A DNA stretch of 13,257 bases from contig CAZZNQ010000105.1 of the NCBI GenBank assembly GCA_964655775.1, positions 1-13,257 on the forward strand. Reading direction: 5' to 3'. Shown piece by piece: positions 5,709-12,078 of the stretch (position 1 is its first letter; each line of letters begins with the position of its first letter). A model generated the notes under the pieces. The model saw only the letters and a list, made by a program, of their open reading frames with translations, did no database searches and was not told where the DNA came from. The position numbers and the translations under genes were made by a program. The DNA is from CAZZNQ01 sp964655775 (GTDB taxonomy: Bacteria > Planctomycetota > Brocadiia > SM23-32).

Positions 5709-6875
5709 ATGCGCGTGCTGGTGACGGATTGCGACGACCGCAAGGCGCTGGCCGCCGTGCGCGCGCTGGGGCGGCGAGGCGTTCACGTCCTCGCAGGCGG
5801 CAGCAGCCATCTGGACCAGGGCCTGCATTCCCGCTTCTGCTCCGAGCGCGTCCTCTACCCGTCACCCAGGATCAACTACGGGCGGTTCGCGAGTCGCTTC
5901 CTGGCCTTCCTGCAGGCCGGTCGCGCGGAGGTACTGCTCCCTATGTCGGACTACACCGCGACGTTCGCCGCGCGCCGCCAGAAGGAGCTTCGGCCCTGCG
6001 TCGCGCTCGCCGTGCCGGATTTCGACGCTCTCTCCGCCGTCAGCGACAAGGCGCGCCTGCCGACCCTGGCCCGGGAGGCCAAGGTGCTGGTACCGCGCAC
6101 GCATGCGCCGGCCGACGAAGACGAGGTCCGGGAGCTTGTCCGCCGGATCGAGTACCCCTGCGTGCTGAAGCCGCGACGTAGCGCGGGCGCAGTCGGTGTC
6201 TCCTACCCGGAGTGCCCGGAGGAACTGCTGGCGCGCTGGCCCGCGTCCAGCGGACGCTCGGACGAGGTCTACTGCTACGATCGGCCGCTGGTGCAGGAGT
6301 TCGTTCCGGGCCCGGTCCACAGCATCGGCGTCCTGTTCGACCGAGGCCGGCCCATCGCCGGCGTGACGCAGCGCCACATCCGCAACGTGCCGCTCACCGG
6401 CGGGCGGTGCGTGGAGGTCGTCACCACGGACGTGCCCGAAGTGCGCAGTGCCGCCTACCGGCTGCTGGCCGGCCTGGGCTGGCACGGACCTGCGTTGCTG
6501 CAATTCAAGGAAGACGAGCGCGACGGCCGGCTGAAGCTGCTCGACGTGAACGGGCGGTTCTGGGGGACGCTCGGGACGGCGGTCGAGGCCGGCGTGGATT
6601 TCCCGTGGCTCGCCTGCCGCATTGCGCTGGGCGAGCGCGTGGAGCCGGTCGGCGGGTACCAGGTGGGGCTGCGGTACCGCTGGTTCGTACCGTATGAGTT
6701 CATGCACCTCTGCCAGTCGCCGCGCCCACTGGCCGCCCTCCGGAACCTGTTCGCGCGCGCGCCGGACCGCCGGTCCGACATCCGCGCCGACGACCCGGGC
6801 CCGCTGCTCTCCGAAACGCTCCGTTGCGTCGTCGGCCTGCTTGCGAAGACGGCTTCGCGCTTCGGTCGGCAATGA
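5709..6875 (+). CDS. ATP-grasp family ligase (carboxylate-amine ligase type)
   Basis: Seen: 388 residues. The N-terminal Rossmann-like pre-ATP-grasp region begins MRVLVTDCDDRKALAAVRAL with glycines near 29-31. The nucleotide-binding Lys segment CVLKPRRSAGAVGVSY is at 151-166, the adenine-side VQEFVPG at 195-201, and the metal-binding block LKLLDVNGRFWGTLGTAVEAG lies at about 276-295. Known: ATP-grasp enzymes activate a carboxylate as an acyl phosphate and join it to an amine or thiol. Members with this DVNGRFWG-type block are mostly uncharacterised ligases or glycan and peptide modifiers, so the substrate is unknown. The start at 5709 was chosen because AGGGG lies upstream and the protein then opens directly with the first beta strand; the longer TTG frame from 5628 adds unrelated residues. 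The gene diverges from the maturase operon and may share regulatory DNA with it. A PurK-like or D-Ala ligase role is less likely. Confidence 0.82.
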   Translation: MRVLVTDCDDRKALAAVRALGRRGVHVLAGGSSHLDQGLHSRFCSERVLYPSPRINYGRFASRFLAFLQAGRAEVLLPMSDYTATFAARRQKELRPCVALAVPDFDALSAVSDKARLPTLAREAKVLVPRTHAPADEDEVRELVRRIEYPCVLKPRRSAGAVGVSYPECPEELLARWPASSGRSDEVYCYDRPLVQEFVPGPVHSIGVLFDRGRPIAGVTQRHIRNVPLTGGRCVEVVTTDVPEVRSAAYRLLAGLGWHGPALLQFKEDERDGRLKLLDVNGRFWGTLGTAVEAGVDFPWLACRIALGERVEPVGGYQVGLRYRWFVPYEFMHLCQSPRPLAALRNLFARAPDRRSDIRADDPGPLLSETLRCVVGLLAKTASRFGRQ

Positions 6876-6978
6876 TACAAGGCGCAGGCGCCCGCACGCG
6901 AAAAGCCCGGCCCGATCGTGTATGATGGTACGCGTTGGCCTTCATGACAATCTCGCCTCCCCGCAATTCGGTGTCCCG

Positions 6979-9543
6979 ATGAGATCACGACATAGCACCC
7001 GGTGTTCTTCCGTCAGATGGTTGCTGCCGGCCGTCCTGCTGGCCGCCGCACTCAGCCCCGCCCTCGCCGCCGACAGGCAAAGCGATCTGGCCTTCGGGCC
7101 GTATGCCAACAAGGTGACCCAGACAACCGCGAGCGTGCTGTGGGTGTCGCACGGCAGCGTGCCCGTGGCGTGCTCGGTGGAAGCGGCGGAAGGAGGCGCC
7201 GGGGACGAGCGAGTCGTCGAGCTGCTGTCCGAGCGGGTCGAGGACCAGAGCGACTTCATCCACACCGCAAAGCTGGCCGGCCTCGAGCCTGGGCGCACGT
7301 ACCGCTACTCGGTCGAGTGCGGCGCCGACGAAGCCCACGGTTCCTTCCGTACAGCCCCTGTGAAGGGGTCCGATGAGCCCCTCAGATTCGTCGTCTACGG
7401 CGACACGCGCAGCTACCCCGAGCGGCACCGCACCGTGATGGAGGCGATGAGCGAGCACCTGCCGTTCGCGTTCCTGGTCAACACCGGCGATCTGGTCAGC
7501 AACGGCACCGTCTGGTCGCAGTGGGGCCGTGAGTACTTCGGCCCGGCCGCATCGGTGCTCTCCCACACATCCGTCTGGCCCGTGCGCGGCAACCACGAGC
7601 AGGACGCGGTGCTCTATCGCAAGCTGTTCGATTTGCCCCACAACGAGTTCTACTACAGCTTCGACTTCGGGAACGTCCACGTGGTCGGACTGGACCAGTA
7701 TAGAACCGATTCCAGCGCCTACCTGACCGTCGAGGAGCGCGCCGAGATGGCGGAATGGCTCGACCGCGACCTGGCGCAGTCCGACGCGGAATGGACCGTC
7801 GTCGCCTGCCACGCGCCCATTTTCAACGTCGGCGGACACGGCAGCGACTGGGGTCAGGAGGACATCCTCCCGATCCTGGAAGAGCACGGAGTCGACATAG
7901 TGGTCAGCGGTCACTCGCACATCTACGAGCGATTCCGGCCCATCGGCCCTCCCGGCGGCAAGCCCATCATCCACGTCGTCACCGGCGGCGGGGGCGCGCC
8001 CACCTACGATACGGCCCCCAGCCCGATACTGGCGTCGGCCCACTCCAGGCTCCATTTCTGTGTGTTCGAAGTCGATGGCGACCAACTGAACATGCAGGCA
8101 ATCGCGCCCGATGGCGAAGTGCTGGACTCGCTGCGGCTCGTCCATACCGGCGGCGCCTATCAGCCGGAGGTCATGGCGGAAGCCGTGCCCACCGAGGCGG
8201 CCCGCAGCCTGACCAAGGTGTTCAAGTCGCAGACCATCGACGTCGAGGCCGTGCCGTCGCCGGACGACTTCGGCGAGGTCGTACTCCCGGCCGGCGCCTT
8301 CCCGATCGGCGCCCGGGTGGAGATGGACACCGTGCGCAAACCGCTTCTCGGCGGCGGGGACTACATACTGTTCTGGAACGACGAGGGCCATTGGCTGGAG
8401 TGGCAGGCGCACGCGCAGGTCGCCGGCAGCTACACGGTCGAGCTTGTCTACGCCACGCAGAGCAACTCCCCCCGCGAGCTGCGCGTCAACGGGCAGGTCG
8501 TCCCCGGCCTGGAGTCCTTCGAGTTGCCGATCACCGGCGGCTGGCGGGAATGGCGCGTGGCAAGGCTGCCCGCGACGGTGCAGCTTCGGCGGGGGCGCAA
8601 CGTGCTTCGATTGACCAGCGTCGGCGGCGAAGGCTTCAACCTGAACGCCGTTAAGCTGACCGGCCCCGGCGGCCGGGAGATCGTCCTGCCCGCGGCGGAG
8701 TTCGGCGGGCAGGGGGGAGGGGAAGTGCGCGTGAGCAACGACGCGCCGTGGCGCGTGCGCCCCGTTTCGGTGGTCGCCGGCTCGCAGCCCATCAGCCTGT
8801 TCGTCTCGCCGCCCCGGCGGGCCGTCTTGGGCACCGACCTGGGCTTCGTGCCGCAGTTGAGCGTGCGGATGCGGCTGGAATGCATCGGCGAGGAGCATTC
8901 GGCGGAGAGCGTGCCCTTCTTCATGCCGGCCGAATGCGTGCGCGAGCTGCGTTCGCCCGGTGAACCGGCCGTCGTCCGCCGGGCGGAGCGGCCGATCACC
9001 GTCGACGGGCGGAGCGGGGACTGGTCAAGCGCTGCGCGGCTCGCGTTGCCCTCCACCGGCGAGGCGAGCGACGTGCTGTGGCTCGCGTGGAGCGACGAGG
9101 GACTCTACGGGGTCGCGTCCGTTCGCGACGACCGGATCGAAGTGAACGCGGCGGAACCGTGGCGGGCCGACTGCGTCGAGATCAACCTGGAACCCGATTT
9201 CGGCCGCGCCAGCCGACGCAACTACAATCGCGACGCCTCGAAGCTGCTGCTCTACCCGCGCGCCCACGGAACCGGGGAGGCCGGCGCGCAGGTGCTCTAC
9301 GGTCGCTACGATGCCGGCGCGGTCACGGCCGTCGCACGGCGCACTCCGGAGGGCTACACGCTGGAGTTCCTGATCCCGTCATCGGCGCTGGCGCCGTACG
9401 CGCCGCAGCCGGGCATGACGATGGGATTCCACTACGCGCTCTGGGACGACGGCGCGGTTCGGGAGCAGTTCGCCGATGCGGAAGGCGTCGAGTCCACGTG
9501 GTCGTCGCCCATTTACTGGGGCGCCATCCGGATCGCCCAGTAG
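6979..9543 (+). CDS. Secreted calcineurin-like metallophosphoesterase with Fn3-like and two C-terminal beta-sandwich domains
   Basis: Seen: 854 residues. A Sec signal ends near ALA at 28-30. Residues about 37-127 resemble the Fn3-like N-terminal domain of purple acid phosphatases (FGPYANKVTQTTASVLWVSH). The catalytic domain at about 135-390 has GDT (141-143), NTGDL (168-172), GNHE (204-207), CHAP (277-280) and GHSHIYER (311-318). The Tyr after motif two that defines classical purple acid phosphatases is missing there (GDLVSNG). A CBM6/35-like module lies near 455-560. A second module at about 672-852, starting ITVDGRSGDWSSA, resembles a CBM9/DOMON-like fold. Inference: a periplasmic or exported phosphatase, diesterase or nuclease aimed at glycan-bound or polymeric substrates. 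The start is supported by the signal peptide; an upstream ATG at 6924 would add 18 residues. No clear ribosome-binding site is visible; TATGAT at 6921-6926 could be a -10 element. Confidence 0.85.
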   Translation: MRSRHSTRCSSVRWLLPAVLLAAALSPALAADRQSDLAFGPYANKVTQTTASVLWVSHGSVPVACSVEAAEGGAGDERVVELLSERVEDQSDFIHTAKLAGLEPGRTYRYSVECGADEAHGSFRTAPVKGSDEPLRFVVYGDTRSYPERHRTVMEAMSEHLPFAFLVNTGDLVSNGTVWSQWGREYFGPAASVLSHTSVWPVRGNHEQDAVLYRKLFDLPHNEFYYSFDFGNVHVVGLDQYRTDSSAYLTVEERAEMAEWLDRDLAQSDAEWTVVACHAPIFNVGGHGSDWGQEDILPILEEHGVDIVVSGHSHIYERFRPIGPPGGKPIIHVVTGGGGAPTYDTAPSPILASAHSRLHFCVFEVDGDQLNMQAIAPDGEVLDSLRLVHTGGAYQPEVMAEAVPTEAARSLTKVFKSQTIDVEAVPSPDDFGEVVLPAGAFPIGARVEMDTVRKPLLGGGDYILFWNDEGHWLEWQAHAQVAGSYTVELVYATQSNSPRELRVNGQVVPGLESFELPITGGWREWRVARLPATVQLRRGRNVLRLTSVGGEGFNLNAVKLTGPGGREIVLPAAEFGGQGGGEVRVSNDAPWRVRPVSVVAGSQPISLFVSPPRRAVLGTDLGFVPQLSVRMRLECIGEEHSAESVPFFMPAECVRELRSPGEPAVVRRAERPITVDGRSGDWSSAARLALPSTGEASDVLWLAWSDEGLYGVASVRDDRIEVNAAEPWRADCVEINLEPDFGRASRRNYNRDASKLLLYPRAHGTGEAGAQVLYGRYDAGAVTAVARRTPEGYTLEFLIPSSALAPYAPQPGMTMGFHYALWDDGAVREQFADAEGVESTWSSPIYWGAIRIAQ

Positions 9544-9582
9544 CTGCCGCAGGGGCCGTCCGCCGCGCCGAAGTCGAGATAG

Positions 9583-9599
9583 ACGGCCGCCACGGCCGT
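9583..9599. terminator. GC-rich hairpin between convergent genes (possible terminator)
   Basis: ACGGCCG and CGGCCGT form a perfect 7-bp stem around a 3-nt loop, 40 nt after the phosphoesterase stop and 49 nt from the stop of the opposing gene. Neither side has a T-run, so a rho-independent terminator is only a possibility. The rest of the 104-nt gap shows nothing recognisable. Confidence 0.35.
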
Positions 9600-9647
9600 G
9601 TGCTGAGATAATGCCTTCCTTACGAGAGGGTCACAGGCCGCAGCACC

Positions 9648-10241
9648 CTAGTGGTCACTCGACCCCCGCGGGGTGTGTACGCCTTCCTCTCTCTCTGCCT
9701 CACCATCCCTGCCTGGATCGATACCACCGGGGCGCTCTATGGGTGTTGTCCCGGTTCCATAGGTAGAGTACTCGGCCTCATAGAGACGGCGCCTCTCCTC
9801 GTCGAAATCCGAACTCGGGTCCAGGAGTCGCTCGGCTAGGGCCAAAGCCAACTCGGGATCGTGCTGGGCCACGTGGCGTAGAGAGCGCGACTCAGTTTGA
9901 AGGTAAACCTGCCTGTGCTCGTAGAGGGTGTGGCCATGGGCGCCCCATCTGGGCACGAAGAACAGAAGTGTGAGGACGAAAGGCTCCCCTCGTTCCGAGT
10001 ACCATTTGTGCGGACACTCTCCGGAGGGCATGAGTGGCTGAAGAACCCGGCTGACGCGAGTGTCCCACGTCCTGCGCGACAGAGTGATTCCTTTGAACGT
10101 AGAGAACGGTGCAATGCAAAGGCTCTTGCCTTTGAGTCCACATAGTACACAGTAGTCCCGACGAGAGCCCAAGAGAAGCGCCAGGAGCAAAGCAACCCCC
10201 AGTAGGGTCCACACCATCCACTTGCGTGAGATTCTTCTCAT
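9648..10241 (-). CDS. Small membrane-anchored protein with CxxCG and CPHxW cysteine motifs, unknown function
   Basis: Seen: 197 residues. One N-terminal helix at about 9-25 (MVWTLLGVALLLALLLG) is preceded by positive charges, so the rest is probably extracytoplasmic. Just after the helix is C31-x2-C34-G, then C42, then S-G-E-C76-P-H78-K-W80. The Cys/His set could bind a metal such as Zn or form disulfides. The last 50 residues are highly charged and look unstructured. I recognise no named family. It is the last gene of the minus-strand Rhs neighbourhood, 71 nt after the preceding small membrane protein, and is AT-richer than the phosphoesterase next to it (28 of 60 G+C at 10081-10140). The ribosome-binding site is weak. 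Inference: an accessory or immunity-like protein by location only. Confidence 0.62.
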   Translation of the reverse strand: MRRISRKWMVWTLLGVALLLALLLGSRRDYCVLCGLKGKSLCIAPFSTFKGITLSRRTWDTRVSRVLQPLMPSGECPHKWYSERGEPFVLTLLFFVPRWGAHGHTLYEHRQVYLQTESRSLRHVAQHDPELALALAERLLDPSSDFDEERRRLYEAEYSTYGTGTTPIERPGGIDPGRDGEAEREEGVHTPRGSSDH

Positions 10242-10312
10242 AGTTGCGCCAATAAGAGGGGCTGTTCACCACCCCGCCAAACCAGCTTGAGCGCCATCTC
10301 GGGCCGCTGCCG

Positions 10313-10783
10313 TTATCGACCAGGTGCCTCATCATCCTTGTGTGAGAAGTAATCGGCCAGGATCTCATACAGCAGCGCATCGTTTCCCCGAAGTGCCGCT
10401 TGCGAGCCGTCTGCCGCCACCGCCGGGACCTGCGCCCTTTTCCACCCTCTGGGAATCTGCACGATGTAGGTCTTGCCTCGGGCGCGCCCGATAGCATACG
10501 ACTCCTCGAAAGGGTTCCCGCTCTCTTCCACAGTGCCCTGCAGCCGCCACCTCAGGATATCTCGATCTTCGGTCGGCTTGCTTGAAAGGTCCACTTCCCG
10601 GACAAGGTTGTGCATGAACACAAAACGCTTCTCCATCTCCTCAAAGTGACGCTTGAAGTCGCGTTGAAGAGAGCGACGCGCACACTGCGGACCCTCGATC
10701 ACGACAACAACTGCCAGCACCAGCGCGAGGAAGAACGCCAGCTCAGCGCAGCTTCTCCAACCCAACGGAAGCTTCAGATTCAT
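10313..10783 (-). CDS. Small single-helix membrane protein in the Rhs neighbourhood, unknown function
   Basis: Seen: 156 residues. A single hydrophobic helix at about 12-30 (CAELAFFLALVLAVVVVIE) is followed by a charged helical stretch (RRSLQRDFKRHFEEMEKRF, 36-54) and a compact globular part with alternating beta-like segments (SYAIGRARGKTYIVQIPRG, 95-113). The layout, a short cytoplasmic N-terminus, a helix, then a long amphipathic helix and a small domain, recalls pseudopilins, but the GFTLxE prepilin motif is absent. The start at 10783 is fixed by GGGAGG 6 nt upstream. The longer frame from 10987 runs through the Rhs fragment in another frame and is rejected. It lies directly after the orphan YD-repeat fragment. 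Inference: possible immunity protein of a lost Rhs cassette; no family recognised. Confidence 0.68.
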   Translation of the reverse strand: MNLKLPLGWRSCAELAFFLALVLAVVVVIEGPQCARRSLQRDFKRHFEEMEKRFVFMHNLVREVDLSSKPTEDRDILRWRLQGTVEESGNPFEESYAIGRARGKTYIVQIPRGWKRAQVPAVAADGSQAALRGNDALLYEILADYFSHKDDEAPGR

Positions 10784-10789
10784 GTCTCG

Positions 10790-10795
10790 CCTCCC
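10790..10795 (-). promoter_or_regulatory. Strong Shine-Dalgarno fixing the start of the 156-aa membrane protein
   Basis: GGGAGG on the minus strand is spaced 6 nt from the ATG ending at 10783. It is the best ribosome-binding site in the right third of the window and rules out the longer upstream frame. Confidence 0.65.
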
Positions 10796-10826
10796 AAGTC
10801 TGAACATCTCCCGGGCTGCACAGACG

Positions 10827-11108
10827 TCACGGCAGCCGGCCCGCCGGGTCGTACTCGTAGGTCGTGGCCAGGCCCGTCTTCCCGTCCAGCACGGACGACA
10901 TCCTCCCCAGTTCGTCATACTGATAGTATACGGTGCCTTGCCCCTCGACGGTAAGCTCGGTGCGCCGTCCGCCCTGGCCGTAGGCATAGGCCACGACCGT
11001 GCCGCGCGGGTCGTGCCGGCGGGTCGGCCTGCCCAGGACGTCGTAGCTCCAGTAGGTGACGCCCCACTCGTCCCGCATCCGCGTGCGGCGGGCGGGACTA
11101 CAGATCAT
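10827..11108 (-). pseudogene. Orphan Rhs/YD-repeat fragment
   Basis: Seen: about 85 residues made of successive YD-type units: YWSYDVLGRPTRRHDPRGT, then AYAYGQGGRRTELTVEG, then YYQYDELGRMSSVLDGKTG, then TYEYDPAGRLP and a stop. Known: this (G)xxxxYxYDxxGRL pattern is the Rhs/YD-repeat shell motif of large secreted toxins. The fragment has no core end, no DPSGL boundary and no toxin. Its reading frame overlaps the stop of the upstream small protein by 11 nt, and it has no ribosome-binding site. Its composition (46 of 60 G+C at 10981-11040) matches the high-GC Rhs segment at the right edge and not the flanking small genes. It is best read as a remnant left by cassette exchange or deletion, not as an expressed gene. 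Confidence 0.75.
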
Positions 11109-11556
11109 GGCTATACCCTATGTCGTCGCCCTGGCCGAACTCGTCCACGCCGTTGGGCCCAACGGAGTACATGTAGAAGCGTGCCTGGACCTTGCGGGCG
11201 CCCACAGTCACGTAGCCGTCCCCGTCGACGTCGAGATAGAGTTGGTACTGGCCTCTCCAGGGGTCCGTCGGATCGAGACCAAGGCCAAGGTACTTGGGTC
11301 GGAACAGCGACTTGACGGTGCGGACTGGCTGCGACTCGGCGTCACTTGCGACGGGCAGTGTGCCGGACTGTCCCACCTGCACCATGACGGCCGCATACCA
11401 GCGCCACATCTCGCGGTTCGCGCGCGCTCCGTCGTCGGGTCGGGGATCCGGAGACGCGGCAATGCACGTGAGGAAGGTTATGCCACTCCCGATTCCAGCT
11501 GAGACTACTAGCCAGAGGACCAGTTCCCGCGCTTTGGACCGGTTCGCTCTTCCCAT
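11098..11556 (-). CDS. Single-helix protein with GspG-like C-terminal domain, paralog 1 (candidate immunity protein)
   Basis: Seen: 152 residues. One N-terminal helix at about 11-33 (ELVLWLVVSAGIGSGITFLT) is followed by an amphipathic linker and a C-terminal domain with DPW (98-100), YQLYLDVDGDGYVTVG (104-119), ARFYMYSVG (125-133) and GQGDD (141-145). The order DPW, Y-x-LY, MYSxG, GxDD resembles the C-terminal domain of type II secretion pseudopilins (GspG, T2SS_G), and DVDGDG is a Ca2+-loop type DxDxDG. The prepilin peptidase motif is missing, so it is not a true pilin subunit. It is clearly paralogous to the gene just upstream. ATG at 11556 is preferred; an in-frame TTG at 11565 sits too close to GAGG. 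Inference: immunity or accessory protein for the Rhs toxin. Confidence 0.72.
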   Translation of the reverse strand: MGRANRSKARELVLWLVVSAGIGSGITFLTCIAASPDPRPDDGARANREMWRWYAAVMVQVGQSGTLPVASDAESQPVRTVKSLFRPKYLGLGLDPTDPWRGQYQLYLDVDGDGYVTVGARKVQARFYMYSVGPNGVDEFGQGDDIGYSHDL

Positions 11557-11589
11557 CGCCGCCAACGCCTCATCGCAAGAGAACCGCTG

Positions 11590-12075
11590 CTACCACTGTC
11601 GGCTCAAGCACACATCGTCGCCCTGGCCCATGTCATCGATCTGATCGGCGCCACGCGAATACATGAAGAAGTTCGCTTCTATCGTCCTGGTGCCGAGGAC
11701 TATGAAGCCGTCTCCGTCCGCGTCCAGGTACAGAGCGTACGGCTCGCCCCACGGGTCGACGCCCATGACGCCGGCCTCGGCCAGGCTGAATTCAGGATCC
11801 AGAAGTTGCACCATCCTGCCCAAGTCCTGGCGTTCGCCCTCTGAGGCGAAGGGCGGCCTCCGCTGGTCACGCCGATAGAAATCCACGGCGCCGAACCATT
11901 GGCGTAGTTCATACCTTGCCAGATTCTCCAGCCAGTGCCTGCTGGGTCCGCGACGGGCCTGCAGGCAGGCGAGGAGCAAGACGCACCAGAGGATGGCAGC
12001 CGCTAGCAGAAGGGCAGTAGCTACAGCCGCTTTAGCGCGCCCAAGATGTAACAGCGGCGAGTTCACTATGTCCAT
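11590..12075 (-). CDS. Single-helix protein with GspG-like C-terminal domain, paralog 2, next to the Rhs toxin
   Basis: Seen: 161 residues. A hydrophobic helix at about 16-38 (AAVATALLLAAAILWCVLLL) is followed by a basic linker and a GspG-like C-terminal domain: DPWGEPYALYLDADGDGF (107-124), ANFFMYSRGAD (134-144), MGQGDD (149-154). It shares DPW, YxLYLDxDGDG, F-x-MYSxG and GQGDD, in the same order and spacing, with the 152-aa protein downstream, so the two arose by tandem duplication. It starts 3 nt after the Rhs protein's stop, the position where polymorphic-toxin immunity genes usually lie. Inference: a membrane-anchored immunity protein facing the periplasm, with Ca2+ binding at DADGDG; an accessory pseudopilin-like factor is the alternative. 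Similarity to GspG is by motif reading only. Confidence 0.75.
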   Translation of the reverse strand: MDIVNSPLLHLGRAKAAVATALLLAAAILWCVLLLACLQARRGPSRHWLENLARYELRQWFGAVDFYRRDQRRPPFASEGERQDLGRMVQLLDPEFSLAEAGVMGVDPWGEPYALYLDADGDGFIVLGTRTIEANFFMYSRGADQIDDMGQGDDVCLSRQW

Positions 12076-12078
12076 TGG

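Noticed and set aside
6755..6780. Palindromic CGGACC/GGTCCG near the end of the ATP-grasp gene
   Set aside because: A short stem inside coding sequence at very high G+C; expected by chance, with no T-run or other signal.
6985..8898. 637-codon open frame on the minus strand
   Set aside because: Antisense shadow of the phosphoesterase, whose signal peptide and catalytic motifs are unambiguous. The antisense translation shows only GC-rich composition.
10784..10987. N-terminal extension of the 156-aa membrane protein
   Set aside because: It runs through the YD-repeat fragment in the wrong frame, while GGGAGG marks the ATG at 10783.
11557..11565. TTG start giving three extra residues on the 152-aa GspG-like protein
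   Set aside because: Spacing from GAGG to the TTG is only 2 nt. The ATG at 11556 is more plausible, though its spacing is long.
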